This document shows positions 35,694 through 44,565 of a stretch of 53,276 bases of DNA, piece after piece; the stretch's first letter is position 1, and each line of letters begins with the position of its first letter. Source of the stretch: an uncultured Butyrivibrio sp. (GTDB lineage: Bacteria > Bacillota > Clostridia > Lachnospirales > Lachnospiraceae); contig CAMENP010000016.1 in NCBI GenBank assembly GCA_945928575.1, positions 1 to 53,276 on the forward strand, read 5' to 3'. The position numbers and the translations under genes are program-made. Under the pieces are notes generated by a model. It made no database searches. It worked only from the letters and a program-made list of their open reading frames with translations, and was not told the DNA's origin.

Positions 35694-36500
35694 ATGATTA
35701 ATCTGGAAGAATTGGAACAGTTTAAAGCATTTGCAGAGTGTGGTACATTGTCGAAGGTGGCGGAGCGGTTTCACATATCGACACCCTCAATAACACGTTC
35801 GATGCAGAATATTGAGAGCTATTTTGGTGTACCGCTTTTTACACGGACGAAGAACAGGATTGAATTAAATGAGACCGGGAAGGTAGCGGTGGAATATGCC
35901 GGAAAAATACTGAATGAGACAGCACAGGCGCTCGCGCAGGTGCGCGCCTTTGACGAAAGGCAGAGAACGGTCATAATCAAATCATGTGCGCCGGCCCCTC
36001 TTTGGGAATTCCTTAAGAAGGCGGGCAGCATGTATCCGGGAATGACGGTATCATCTAAGATATGTCGTAACGAAGAGGTGCTTGAATACATGAAGGATTC
36101 AGCCTGCGATTATGCCATTCTGCCCTATGAAGCAGCGATTCCCGGCTGGCAGTCTGAATTTTATATGGAGGAGCGTCTGTATGTGTGTATTCCGGCAGAC
36201 AATGAGCTGGCAGAAAGGCAGCAGGTGGAATGGGAGCAGCTTAACGGGTTTAACTTCCTGCTCCGCTCGGAACTCGGATTCTGGGATGCACTGTGCCGAG
36301 AGAAGATGCCGGCATCGAAATTTCTGGTGCAGACGGATGATTCTGTTTTTGACGAGCTGGTAGTCAATTCCACACTTCCGTGTTTCACCACGGATTATAT
36401 TGCGGACCGCGACGGAAGGTATCCGAAGAGAGTCTGCGTTCCGATTGCGGGGGAGGATGCGGATGTAAAGTTCTATTTATATAGAAAAAATAATACTTAA
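35694..36500 (+). CDS. LysR-family regulator
   Basis: The 268-residue protein has the LysR winged helix-turn-helix (residues 1-62: FKAFAECGTLSKVAERFHIS, then SITRSMQNIESYFG and LFTRTKNRIELNETG) and a substrate-binding domain that is about 20-30 residues shorter than usual at the C terminus. GAAGGAGA precedes the ATG. The divergent aldo/keto reductase gene is the likely target. The ligand is unknown. Confidence 0.9.
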   Translation: MINLEELEQFKAFAECGTLSKVAERFHISTPSITRSMQNIESYFGVPLFTRTKNRIELNETGKVAVEYAGKILNETAQALAQVRAFDERQRTVIIKSCAPAPLWEFLKKAGSMYPGMTVSSKICRNEEVLEYMKDSACDYAILPYEAAIPGWQSEFYMEERLYVCIPADNELAERQQVEWEQLNGFNFLLRSELGFWDALCREKMPASKFLVQTDDSVFDELVVNSTLPCFTTDYIADRDGRYPKRVCVPIAGEDADVKFYLYRKNNT

Positions 36501-36557
36501 AATCCGTACAATATTCAAAACCCGGATTGCCGCATAGCGGACGTGCATAAAAAAACA

Positions 36558-36586
36558 TCGACATTCGGCCGCATACACGTTATAAT
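36558..36586 (+). promoter_or_regulatory. Promoter of the exonuclease gene
   Basis: TCGACA (36558-36563), 17-base spacer, TATAAT (36581-36586), 21 bases before the ATG. Confidence 0.65.
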
Positions 36587-36607
36587 AGTAATTACGAGGA
36601 TTTTTTT

Positions 36608-37615
36608 ATGAACTATATTATTCTGGACCTGGAATGGAACCAGTGTCCGAGCGGCAAAAAAAACGAAAATAAAGATCTCAAGTTCGAGATAATTGAAATC
36701 GGAGCGGTTAAGGTTAACGATAACAGACAGTATGTGAGTGAGTTTCATGAATTTGTATCGCCGACCGTATACCGTGCGCTTCATAAGATTACGAAGGATA
36801 TGACGAAGCTTACCATCAGCGAGCTTGATAAGGGCGATAAGTTTAATGAGGCGGCCACGCGTTTCTTTGACTGGTGCGGCAGCGACGGTGAATACATGTT
36901 CGGAACATGGGGTTCGATGGACTTGGCTGAACTTCAGAATAACTGTAAATATTTTGGAGTGGAGCATAAGTTTGAAAAACCGCTTGTATTTTATGATATT
37001 CAAAAGCTGTACAGTCTGTGCTTCTCCGATGGCAAAAGCAGGGTTTCGCTTGAGACGGCGATCGATGAGCAGAAGATCAACAAAGAGATACCGTTTCATA
37101 CTGCGGTTTATGATGCAATATATACGGCGAGAGTGTTTGAGGTAATCGATTTTGAACGCGTTAAGCGGTATACATCGGTGGATACTTATTGCATTCCGGA
37201 TAATAAGGAAGAAGAATTTTTCTTTAATTATGGGACATATACGAAATATATATCCAGAGGATTTCCGGAGAGGGAAATGATCATGAAGGACAGCAGGGTC
37301 CGCTCAATGCATTGCTGCGTATGCGGACGCAATGTCAAGAAAGTAATCAAATGGTATTCCATAGGCAATCAGAGAATGTACTGCGGAGTCGGTTTCTGTG
37401 AGCAGCATGGATATATTAAGGGCAAGGTTAAAGTCCGCACGACGCATGATAACCTCTGGTATGGAATCAAGATACTTAAGCTTACCGATGAAGAGGGAGC
37501 TTTCCAGGTTCGTGACAGGCAGATAATCAACCGTGAGAAAAGGCGTGAGCGCCGCCATCGTGAGATGGAGCGCCGGCTCAAAGAGGCTGCTGAATCAGAA
37601 TCTGAGACGACGTGA
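36608..37615 (+). CDS. KapD-like DEDDh 3'-5' exonuclease
   Basis: The 335-residue protein has a DEDDh exonuclease domain (about 1-190): DLEWNQ with D7 and E9, SMDLAELQNN, and HTAVYDAIYTARVF with the H-x4-D pair. This is the ERI-1/KapD branch, which trims RNA 3' ends. The C-terminal part (about 230-335) has a cysteine and histidine group (HCCVCG, then YCGVGFCEQHG) that may bind zinc, and a basic tail (REKRRERRHREMERR), both suited to nucleic acid binding. The gene converges on the carboxypeptidase gene and their 3' ends overlap by 21 bases. Confidence 0.85.
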   Translation: MNYIILDLEWNQCPSGKKNENKDLKFEIIEIGAVKVNDNRQYVSEFHEFVSPTVYRALHKITKDMTKLTISELDKGDKFNEAATRFFDWCGSDGEYMFGTWGSMDLAELQNNCKYFGVEHKFEKPLVFYDIQKLYSLCFSDGKSRVSLETAIDEQKINKEIPFHTAVYDAIYTARVFEVIDFERVKRYTSVDTYCIPDNKEEEFFFNYGTYTKYISRGFPEREMIMKDSRVRSMHCCVCGRNVKKVIKWYSIGNQRMYCGVGFCEQHGYIKGKVKVRTTHDNLWYGIKILKLTDEEGAFQVRDRQIINREKRRERRHREMERRLKEAAESESETT

Positions 37616-38959
37616 GCCGTAATGGCTTTTGCGGCGTCTGAAGTTGCGCAATATGAATATTATTCCGGCAGTAATTAATCCGGCGCCGAGTATGATGCCG
37701 GCCACAATAGGAATATTGATATGGAACACCGTGTCTTTCGATGGATTGTATGTGCTGTAAGAAGCATGAGGAACACCGTTAAGACCGGTGTTTTTGTCGT
37801 TGCCGGTATAATTAATCATGATCGTGGCATTGCCGACGTTGGCATTACCGTAATAATAGGTTATGCACGCAAAACCGCCATCCTTGCCAGCGTAAGCCGG
37901 ATTATCGGAGTAAGTCACGATCCCGGTAAGCTCAGAGAGCTTAACACTGGTGGGAACCAGAAGGTATGTGTCATCCGCAAAACCGATTGATATATCCGAA
38001 GATGATGATACGCGGCCGGTTATATTAAGAATGTCCACCTGTCCGGTAGAAAGTGATGATGCGGAATTATCAAGATATACTTTATGATAATTATTGAAAT
38101 AGTAATCAAAAAGGGCGGTTGTGTCTTTGTAACGTCCGGCATCGGTTGATTTCATGATTACGCAGATTAGCCTTAAGTCATCTTTCTGTGCAAAAGACAC
38201 GAGGCAGTTACCGGCATCATCGGTATAACCGGTCTTGCCGCCGAGGGAATATTTGTATGCGTAATCGCCGCCCGGAAGCATCTGATAACGATGTCTGTAA
38301 TAGCGGGTAAAATTGCTTTTATTGGTAGGACCAATTGTGTATACACCGGAATGTGACACTATTTTCATAAGGGTTTTATTGTTAAAACATGCCTGTGCAA
38401 TAAGCGCCATATCATAAGGCGTTGTGTAATGAAACTGGTCGGAAAGGCCGCTCGGATTCGTAAAATGTGTATGCGTGGCGCCAAGTTCTTCCATACGGCT
38501 GTTCATCATTGATGCAAAAGAAGATACGGTCTGTCCGACATGCTCGGCAAGTCCATAGGCGACTTCGTTCGCGGAGCGCAGGATCAGACAGTAGAGCGCC
38601 TGCTCAACCGTAAGTTCTTCTCCGGGTGAAATCGATGCGTTGGCATCTCCGTAATCGATGCTGTCCACAGCCGCCTGCGAAAAGGTTACGGTATCGGTAA
38701 GTGAACAGTTCTCAACAGTCAGAAGCGCGGTGAGAAGTTTGGTTGTACTGGCCGGGTAGCATTGTGTATCGGCATTGGAAGAATACAGAACTTCCCCGCT
38801 GTCGGCGTCCATGAGAACGACGTAATCGGAACTTATTTTCGGAAATTCCGGAAGTCCCAGGGCAGACGAATCATCGGCCGATACATTAACAGTATACGCC
38901 GGCCGGCATATAATAAATATTATAGATAAAATAAGTGTTGAAAGCTTTTTTATTTTCAT
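37595..38959 (-). CDS. D-alanyl-D-alanine carboxypeptidase (DacF/PBP5-like)
   Basis: This 454-residue penicillin-binding protein trims the terminal D-Ala of peptidoglycan stem peptides. It has a signal peptide (about 1-28, ending near VSA-DD), S71-T-T-K74 as the nucleophile motif, SAN near 129, KTG in GGKTGYTDD near 231, and a C-terminal membrane anchor (IPIVAGIILGAGLITAGIIF) followed by a basic tail. The ATG at 38959 has AAAGGA upstream and opens the signal peptide; a longer frame to 39004 is unsupported. It shares overlapping divergent promoters with trmB. Confidence 0.92.
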   Translation of the reverse strand: MKIKKLSTLILSIIFIICRPAYTVNVSADDSSALGLPEFPKISSDYVVLMDADSGEVLYSSNADTQCYPASTTKLLTALLTVENCSLTDTVTFSQAAVDSIDYGDANASISPGEELTVEQALYCLILRSANEVAYGLAEHVGQTVSSFASMMNSRMEELGATHTHFTNPSGLSDQFHYTTPYDMALIAQACFNNKTLMKIVSHSGVYTIGPTNKSNFTRYYRHRYQMLPGGDYAYKYSLGGKTGYTDDAGNCLVSFAQKDDLRLICVIMKSTDAGRYKDTTALFDYYFNNYHKVYLDNSASSLSTGQVDILNITGRVSSSSDISIGFADDTYLLVPTSVKLSELTGIVTYSDNPAYAGKDGGFACITYYYGNANVGNATIMINYTGNDKNTGLNGVPHASYSTYNPSKDTVFHINIPIVAGIILGAGLITAGIIFILRNFRRRKSHYGSRRLRF

Positions 38960-38988
38960 ATAAAATCCTTTAATAGTGTTATGTCTAT

Positions 38989-39027
38989 ATAATATCCTTT
39001 GCACAAAATAAATGCAAGGTTTATAAT
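38989..39027. promoter_or_regulatory. Interlocked divergent promoters of dacF-like gene and trmB
   Basis: Plus strand: TTGCAC (38999-39004), 17 bases, TATAAT (39022-39027). Minus strand: TTGCAT (39012-39017), 17 bases, TATTAT (38989-38994). The two -35 elements face each other within one inverted repeat, so only one polymerase can bind at a time. Confidence 0.75.
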
Positions 39028-39060
39028 ATTTATAAATAAAGAGAAACAGGAGAGGAATAC

Positions 39061-39696
39061 ATGAGACTCAGAAATGTACGCGGCGCAAGGGAAGCGATGA
39101 TCGACAGCAAATACACTGTCAATGAACCGGAACAGTATAAGGGCCGCTGGAATGAATTTTTCGGCAACAATAATCCGATCAGGCTGGAAATCGGAACCGG
39201 AAAGGGTAAGTTTCTTATGACACTTGCCGCACAGAATCCGGACATTAATTATATAGGAATAGAGAAGTACTCAAGCGTGCTTGTGCGTGCTCTTGAGAAA
39301 CAGAATGAACTTGAGCTGCCGAATGTTATTTTTATCAGGATGGATGCGGAACATATCGAAGAAATATTTGCAAACGGCGAGATAGACCTGATTTATCTTA
39401 ATTTCTCAGACCCGTGGCCGAAGGACCGCCATGCAAAGCGCAGACTTACATCGAGACAGTTTTTTGCCCGATATAACAATATTCTGGCTGCGGACGGACG
39501 CGTTGAGTTCAAGACGGATAACAGAGCTTTGTTTGATTTTTCTGTGGAAGAGGTTAAGGAAGCCGGCTGGAAGCTGACAGCCGTTACATATGATCTGCAT
39601 AATGACGCCATGAACGAGGGCAACGTTATGACCGAGTATGAAATCAGATTTTCCGAAATGGGAACGCCGATCAATAAATTAATCGCCGAAAGGTAA
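39061..39696 (+). CDS. trmB: tRNA (guanine-46-N7)-methyltransferase TrmB
   Basis: TrmB makes m7G46 in tRNA variable loops. The 211-residue protein has the SAM motif LEIGTGKGKFLMTLA near residue 43, IGIEKYSSVLVRALEK, and the catalytic region IYLNFSDPWPKDRHAKRRLT near 115, which is diagnostic. AGGAGAGG precedes the ATG. Confidence 0.96.
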   Translation: MRLRNVRGAREAMIDSKYTVNEPEQYKGRWNEFFGNNNPIRLEIGTGKGKFLMTLAAQNPDINYIGIEKYSSVLVRALEKQNELELPNVIFIRMDAEHIEEIFANGEIDLIYLNFSDPWPKDRHAKRRLTSRQFFARYNNILAADGRVEFKTDNRALFDFSVEEVKEAGWKLTAVTYDLHNDAMNEGNVMTEYEIRFSEMGTPINKLIAER

Positions 39697-39828
39697 TCGC
39701 AGAGGGGGGAATGGGGCTTGAAGTGCTGTATTAAAGACAGGATATATCTGGGCACACTTAAATATGTAAAAGTGAACTGCTATCTGTTGAGATTAAAAAG
39801 GGCATTCACGGAAGTCAAGAAGATATTA

Positions 39829-39861
39829 AACGGAGGCAGCTGTAAATGCTGAGCCTCCGTT
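39829..39861. terminator. Bidirectional terminator between trmB and the DUF3877-like gene
   Basis: AACGGAGGC (39829-39837) pairs with GCCTCCGTT (39853-39861), with an inner AGC/GCT pair. On the minus strand it leads into TTTAATAT, on the plus strand into TTATCTTAT. It lies between convergent genes. The rest of 39697-39828 holds no convincing gene. Confidence 0.6.
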
Positions 39862-39867
39862 ATCTTA

Positions 39868-40401
39868 TCAGAAATCAAAATCGTAATAATCCGCCGGCAG
39901 AAACCTGTGGTATATGATATGACATCCTTCGTCCTTAAAACAATAGAAATAAGGGTCACCGAAATCCTCCGGAAAGCGGTACAGAACATCAAATTCACCG
40001 TTATCGACCGGTTCGCAGATAATGTCCGGCGAATATGATCTGAACAGCGCCAGAACATCATCGAGTGTACTGCCGTGTCTGGCCAGAAGGTCAACCAATG
40101 CTTTGATAAAGTCATTATCCGGCGTATTCTCGTGTACATACACACTGCCCTTCTCCGGAATATTGAAGCAGAAGCGGTCACCATTATGTGTGACAACCAC
40201 ATCTCCAAGGACGTCCGTTACCTCGGCGGGCATCACGGCAAGCCGCGCATTCATCGCATCGGCGTCATCGTGTGTCTCAAGCAGATGGTTGAGTGATGAT
40301 AACGGATAGTAAAGACGTATCTTCTCCTCGCGGAAACCAAGCTTGGCCTGCTCTTCGCGGATTATATCTATAAGGTTATTTCTTAATTCAGTAAATCCCA
40401 T
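39868..40401 (-). CDS. DUF3877-like protein
   Basis: This 177-residue soluble, acidic protein resembles, from memory, the DUF3877 family described from Eubacterium rectale and found in Lachnospiraceae. Visible features are an N-terminal helix (FTELRNNLIDIIREEQAKLG), RLYYPLSSLNHLL, and a C-terminal aromatic strand region (FYCFKDEGCHIIYHRFLP). No catalytic motif is recognised and the function is unknown. AGGTGC lies before the ATG. It is a single-gene unit between a terminator and the tRNA-Lys promoter. Confidence 0.7.
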   Translation of the reverse strand: MGFTELRNNLIDIIREEQAKLGFREEKIRLYYPLSSLNHLLETHDDADAMNARLAVMPAEVTDVLGDVVVTHNGDRFCFNIPEKGSVYVHENTPDNDFIKALVDLLARHGSTLDDVLALFRSYSPDIICEPVDNGEFDVLYRFPEDFGDPYFYCFKDEGCHIIYHRFLPADYYDFDF

Positions 40402-40490
40402 TGTGCACCTCCGAGAATCAGTATAACATAGCTTAATTCATATCGGTTAAAAATATGTAAAAAAAATATAAATAAATAATGAAAAAGTGG

Positions 40491-40519
40491 TTGACAAACA
40501 CTGACAAGTCTGTTATTAT
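40491..40519 (+). promoter_or_regulatory. Promoter of tRNA-Lys
   Basis: TTGACA (40491-40496), 17-base spacer, TATTAT (40514-40519), 37 bases before the tRNA. Confidence 0.8.
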
Positions 40520-40555
40520 AACAAACGTGCTCAACGAGAGACAACAATTAAATAC

Positions 40556-40628
40556 GCGCCTTTAGCTCAGTTGGTAGAGCACCTGACTCTTAATCAGGGT
40601 GTCCAGGGTTCGAACCCCTGAAGGCGCA
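40556..40628 (+). tRNA. tRNA-Lys (anticodon CUU)
   Basis: Acceptor GCGCCTT (40556-40562) pairs with AAGGCGC (40621-40627), discriminator A. D-loop AGCTCAGTTGGTAGAGC, anticodon loop CTCTTAA (CUU, reading AAG) and T-loop GGTTCGAACCC are canonical. CCA is not encoded. A T-run near 40670 may end transcription. Confidence 0.97.
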
Positions 40629-40766
40629 CTCGAAAGTCGCAAGCTACGCTTTTCGCTGGTTTGAGGCTTTTTTGTTTTAGTTATTCTACGTATTGGATCA
40701 AGTTATTCCCAGAGAGTATTATATAATGAAATACAGTAGTAGAGTAAGTTATGTTATCGGTCATTT

Positions 40767-40819
40767 TGCGAAAATTTTCGTAAATAACTAATGATATTTT
40801 GCCGGATGCGTGTTATAAT
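40767..40819 (+). promoter_or_regulatory. Palindrome and extended -10 before the flavoprotein gene
   Basis: CGAAAATTTTCG (40769-40780) is a perfect 12-base palindrome. Downstream, TGTTATAAT (40811-40819) is an extended -10 without a good -35. The palindrome lies where an activator or repressor would act. Confidence 0.45.
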
Positions 40820-40865
40820 AATCTCAAGCAGTAAAGTCGGGAATACATTGAGAAAGGAAGAAGAT

Positions 40866-41732
40866 ATGGAAAGAGCGGATATCGCTGTAATCGGAACGGG
40901 ACCGGCCGGAATATCGGCAGCCATCAATGCCCGTATCCGGAGGAAGTCTTTTCTGTTATTTGGCAGCAGTAAATTAAGTGCTAAAATAGAGAGCTCCGAG
41001 CAGATAGTGAATTATCCGGCAATCGATGCTATAAGCGGACCACAACTGAATGAACGGTTTCGTGAACAATTGGTTAAGCTTGAGATTCCAATTATCGATG
41101 AACGTATTACCGGCATCTATAAGATGGGAGATTATTATCTCGTAATGGCAGATCAGAAGCAATATGAGGCCTCAACCGTTATCATTGCGACGGGGGTTGA
41201 GACAGTCAGGGCACTTCCGGGAGAAAGGGAGATGCTTGGCCGCGGCGTGAGCTATTGTGCCACCTGTGACGGAAGACTGTATGAGGGCCGCAGGATTGCT
41301 GTGCTGTGCGATAATTCCAATATGGAAGACGAAGTCGATTACCTTTGTTCGCTTGCGAAGGAGGTAGTCTATTTTCCGTTGTTCAGGAGCGATATGAAGC
41401 GGGACAATCTTGTGATGGCACAATCACGGATGAAGGCCGTTAAAGGAACAGATTATGTTGAAAGCGTGGAACTGCAGGATGGAAGTACAGTTTTGGTTGA
41501 TGGAGTTTTTATGTTAAAGCAGTCAGTTTCTGCGGATGTTCTTTTGCACGGGCTTAAAGTGTCTGACGGACATATTGTCACGGACCGTAACATGGCAACC
41601 AATATACCGGGATGCTATGCGGCAGGTGATTGCACCGGAACACCATATCAGATAAGTAAAGCTGTCGGAGAGGGTAACATAGCGGCCCACTCGGCGATAG
41701 CATACCTTGGAAGGAGAGATAGTGATGACTAA
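40866..41732 (+). CDS. Thioredoxin-reductase-like flavoprotein without NADPH motif
   Basis: The 289-residue protein has the FAD motif [12 protein letters not shown] near residue 10, the redox pair C131-A-T-C134 followed by Asp, and the C-terminal FAD motif [20 protein letters not shown] near 255, all thioredoxin reductase features. The second nucleotide-binding site, normally GGGxSAxEE, reads [11 protein letters not shown] here, and the usual following arginine motif is not seen. That loss is known in ferredoxin-dependent clostridial (FFTR-type) reductases, which may be what this is. The ATG at 40866 has AAAGGAAG upstream; a longer frame begins at 40791 without support. It overlaps the chemoreceptor gene by 8 bases. 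Confidence 0.8.
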   Translation: MERADIAVIGTGPAGISAAINARIRRKSFLLFGSSKLSAKIESSEQIVNYPAIDAISGPQLNERFREQLVKLEIPIIDERITGIYKMGDYYLVMADQKQYEASTVIIATGVETVRALPGEREMLGRGVSYCATCDGRLYEGRRIAVLCDNSNMEDEVDYLCSLAKEVVYFPLFRSDMKRDNLVMAQSRMKAVKGTDYVESVELQDGSTVLVDGVFMLKQSVSADVLLHGLKVSDGHIVTDRNMATNIPGCYAAGDCTGTPYQISKAVGEGNIAAHSAIAYLGRRDSDD

Positions 41733-43866
41733 GCCTAAGAAAGCTAAGGAGCCCAAAGTAAAGGCAGTAAAAGCGGCCAAGCCCGCCAAAGCGCCTAAAG
41801 CAGCCGGACCTAAGAAAAAAGCAGCCGGCGTCAATAAAATATTCTGGGTCAGAAGAATCGGCACCAAGATGGTGGCAGCATTTCTTATACCCGTAATTTT
41901 AATAATTGTTCTTGGTGTCTCATCATACACCAAGGCATCTAAAGGTATTATCAAGAGTTATGAGGACAGTATGAGCCAGACAATAGATATGACCAATCAG
42001 TTCCTCAGGCTTACAGTGGACAATGTCCAGGCCAAATACAAAGAATACCTTAATAATGATGATTTAAGTGTGTATTTTAAGAACCTTATGAGCCAGAGTG
42101 AGAGTGTTTCATTCTGCAAGAGATTTTCCAATGAAATCAAGCAGAATATCACAACGGACAGTTCGGTTTCCAATATGTACATACTTGCTGACAATGTAAA
42201 ATCGCTTATTACCACCAACACGGATACGGACAAGCTTTACAGTGCGTACGCCGATACAGAGGATGGTATTACAGCAAAGAATGATGCATATAATTTCTAT
42301 CTTTTTGGCAATGTGTCGGCAGCGGACAGCGCAATCGGCACAAGTTCGGACGACTACGGCCTCAGACTTGTGCGTCATATGAAAGATTACAGTGCGTACC
42401 TTATAGTCGATATAGATAAAGCTGTTGTCACGGATGCCGTTTCGTCACTTCAGGTCGGAAAGGGAACGATTGCAGCAATAATCACAACTGATGGCACGGA
42501 GCTTTTAAGCGATGGAACGAACCCGGAGAAGCCTATTTTTACGGATAAGGATTTCTATAAGGATATTGCAGGATCCGGTGAAGATTCGGGACAGAAGTAT
42601 GTAGAATATGACGGAGAAAAATATCTTTTCATATACTCGGTGCTCGATGGAAGAGGTGCTGCGATATGCGCACTTGTCCCTGAAAGTGTGCTCACGGAGC
42701 AGGCTTCCGAAATCAAACTTCTTACAATAATACTTGTTGTCGTTTCGGCAATTATAGCAGGTCTTATAGCAACGGTATTCTCAAGAGGAATAAGCGGCAC
42801 AATCAATAAGACCAACAAACAGCTGAGACTTATCGCAGACGGCAATCTTGATGCAAGAGTTGTCACATCGCGTAAGGATGAATTTGCGCTTCTTGCGGCC
42901 GGCGTTAATGACATGGCGGAAAGTATGCGGCGTCTTATCGGTAAAGTAAGGGAAGTTGCACATGAAGTTGCGACAGCTTCTGAACTTGTTACTGAGAACT
43001 CAAGATCGATTTATGAATCATCAGATCAGATACAGCAGTCGATTAAGGAGATAGAGACAGGAACAGCGAATCTTGACACAGAGTCGGAGAGATGCCTGTC
43101 ACAGATGGATACATTATCACAGAAGATACATGATGTTCAGGGAAGTTCAGTTGATATCATGAATATGGCACACAGTACCGAGAAAGTCGTAAGAGATGGT
43201 AAGAACAGCCTTTCGGTAATGACAGAAAGTGCCGTGGCTACTACCAAAATCACCGGAAGTGTCATTGAGTCGATCAGGCTCCTCGAAGAGAAATCACTTA
43301 CGATCGGTAATATCATAGAAGCTATTAACAATATAGCGGCCCAGACGAATCTTCTTTCACTTAATGCTTCAATTGAAGCAGCAAGAGCGGGAGAGGCCGG
43401 AAAGGGATTTGCGGTAGTTGCGGAAGAGATCCGTAAACTTGCCGAACAGTCCAGGGAATCCGCAGAGGAAATCAGCAGGATTATCGAAGAGATTACCAGC
43501 AATACAAGAGAAGTTGTCGGCATAGCTGACGAGGCAAGAGGAATTGTCAACAAACAGGAGACAACAGTTTCCGAGACAGCCAAAGCTTTTGAACAGATTA
43601 ATGACCATATGTCAAGATTTACCGAATCGCTTGATTCGATAAGCGGCGATATTAATAATATGGAAGATGCCCGTAAGCAGACACTCGGTGCAATGGAAGG
43701 AATTTCGGCAGTGTCGGCAGAGACTGCATCGGGTACGGCAACGGTATATACCAATGCGCAGTCACAGCTCTCACAGATTGAGTCCCTTGACAGTGCGGCC
43801 GAGAATCTCGCTGAGAAAGCTGAACAGCTTAACGAACTCCTTGAAGGTTTCATTATTAATAACTAA
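41725..43866 (+). CDS. Methyl-accepting chemotaxis protein with Lys-rich N-tail
   Basis: The 713-residue receptor has a 35-residue cytoplasmic head with 13 lysines plus Ala and Pro, a membrane segment (about 49-68), an outer Cache-type sensing domain (about 70-330), a second segment (about 335-358), a HAMP domain and a long signalling domain with the hairpin tip [20 protein letters not shown]. Receptors of this type bind CheA and CheW. The ATG at 41725 has AAGGAG 8 bases upstream. It overlaps the flavoprotein stop by 8 bases, so translation is coupled. Its stop overlaps that of the convergent TetR gene. Confidence 0.92.
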   Translation: MTKPKKAKEPKVKAVKAAKPAKAPKAAGPKKKAAGVNKIFWVRRIGTKMVAAFLIPVILIIVLGVSSYTKASKGIIKSYEDSMSQTIDMTNQFLRLTVDNVQAKYKEYLNNDDLSVYFKNLMSQSESVSFCKRFSNEIKQNITTDSSVSNMYILADNVKSLITTNTDTDKLYSAYADTEDGITAKNDAYNFYLFGNVSAADSAIGTSSDDYGLRLVRHMKDYSAYLIVDIDKAVVTDAVSSLQVGKGTIAAIITTDGTELLSDGTNPEKPIFTDKDFYKDIAGSGEDSGQKYVEYDGEKYLFIYSVLDGRGAAICALVPESVLTEQASEIKLLTIILVVVSAIIAGLIATVFSRGISGTINKTNKQLRLIADGNLDARVVTSRKDEFALLAAGVNDMAESMRRLIGKVREVAHEVATASELVTENSRSIYESSDQIQQSIKEIETGTANLDTESERCLSQMDTLSQKIHDVQGSSVDIMNMAHSTEKVVRDGKNSLSVMTESAVATTKITGSVIESIRLLEEKSLTIGNIIEAINNIAAQTNLLSLNASIEAARAGEAGKGFAVVAEEIRKLAEQSRESAEEISRIIEEITSNTREVVGIADEARGIVNKQETTVSETAKAFEQINDHMSRFTESLDSISGDINNMEDARKQTLGAMEGISAVSAETASGTATVYTNAQSQLSQIESLDSAAENLAEKAEQLNELLEGFIINN

Positions 43867-44405
43867 ACCAAATTCCGGTAACCTGACACCATGCAGCTGC
43901 TTATGTTGCCGAGAATATCAATAACTTGTGCAACATCTTTATCCGTATGGGTGAGAAAAGCATCAAATGTGCCGTGTATAAGGACGGTAAAGAGTAAATC
44001 GAACTCTAAACTGTCTTTATACTGCGGCATTTTTTCATATATAAGATTCTTGATCTCATAATCGAGCCTTTCCAATAAAACGGCACGCCGGCTGCCTGCA
44101 AAAAGAATGTGAAAAAGCCCGCTTTGTGACAGAATGGCCGAAGAATATTGAACGAATCCCTTTTGGGTGTCTGTTATTATAAGTTCCGGCTCGGGAATGG
44201 AATTGATCACGTTACGGATAAGTTCATCTTCAAGCTGCCCCGATAAATCATATATATCGTGATAGTGCTGATAAAAAGTGGCTTTATTTATGCATGCCTT
44301 CTCGGCAAGTTCTTTCACGGTTATTTTTTCTATGTTTTTGACTGAACGCAGTTCAATGAATGCATTGATAATGCTGCGTCTTGTTCTCTCAACTCTTAAA
44401 TCCAT
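43863..44405 (-). CDS. TetR-family regulator
   Basis: The 180-residue protein has the TetR DNA-binding region (about 8-52: [20 protein letters not shown], then [20 protein letters not shown]), of the DhaS-like subtype with the C-terminal DUF-type domain seen in clostridial regulators. AAGGAGG precedes the ATG. It is divergent from the branching enzyme gene with 160 bases between, and convergent with the chemoreceptor gene, whose stop codon overlaps its own. The target is unknown; either neighbour is possible. Confidence 0.88.
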   Translation of the reverse strand: MDLRVERTRRSIINAFIELRSVKNIEKITVKELAEKACINKATFYQHYHDIYDLSGQLEDELIRNVINSIPEPELIITDTQKGFVQYSSAILSQSGLFHILFAGSRRAVLLERLDYEIKNLIYEKMPQYKDSLEFDLLFTVLIHGTFDAFLTHTDKDVAQVIDILGNISSCMVSGYRNLV

Positions 44406-44493
44406 TGTGTCCTCCTTTTTTAGACAATTTATGCAAATAGTTGTTTATTATACTTTTTGCGGAATCCGTTGGTGGAAATATATAATAAATGAG

Positions 44494-44543
44494 TATAATA
44501 TAAATATATCACAGTAAAACGACTGGTGTCAATTATGCGACAC
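44494..44543 (+). promoter_or_regulatory. Possible promoter and leader repeat of glgB
   Basis: TATAAT (44494-44499) lacks a good -35. Further on, GTGTC (44526-44530) and GACAC (44539-44543) form a short inverted repeat 22 bases before the glgB start. Confidence 0.35.
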
Positions 44544-44565
44544 GCGTTGCCAAACGGAGGACTAA

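Noticed and set aside
36515-36560. Rho-independent terminator after the LysR gene (CCGCATAGCGG hairpin).
   Set aside because: The stem is four pairs with a 3-base loop and is followed by A rather than T on the coding strand.
39718-39852. A 44-codon TTG frame with four cysteines after a G-rich stretch, downstream of trmB.
   Set aside because: Its end lies inside the terminator stem, the start is weak, and no family is recognised; base composition does not help. Kept only as a note.
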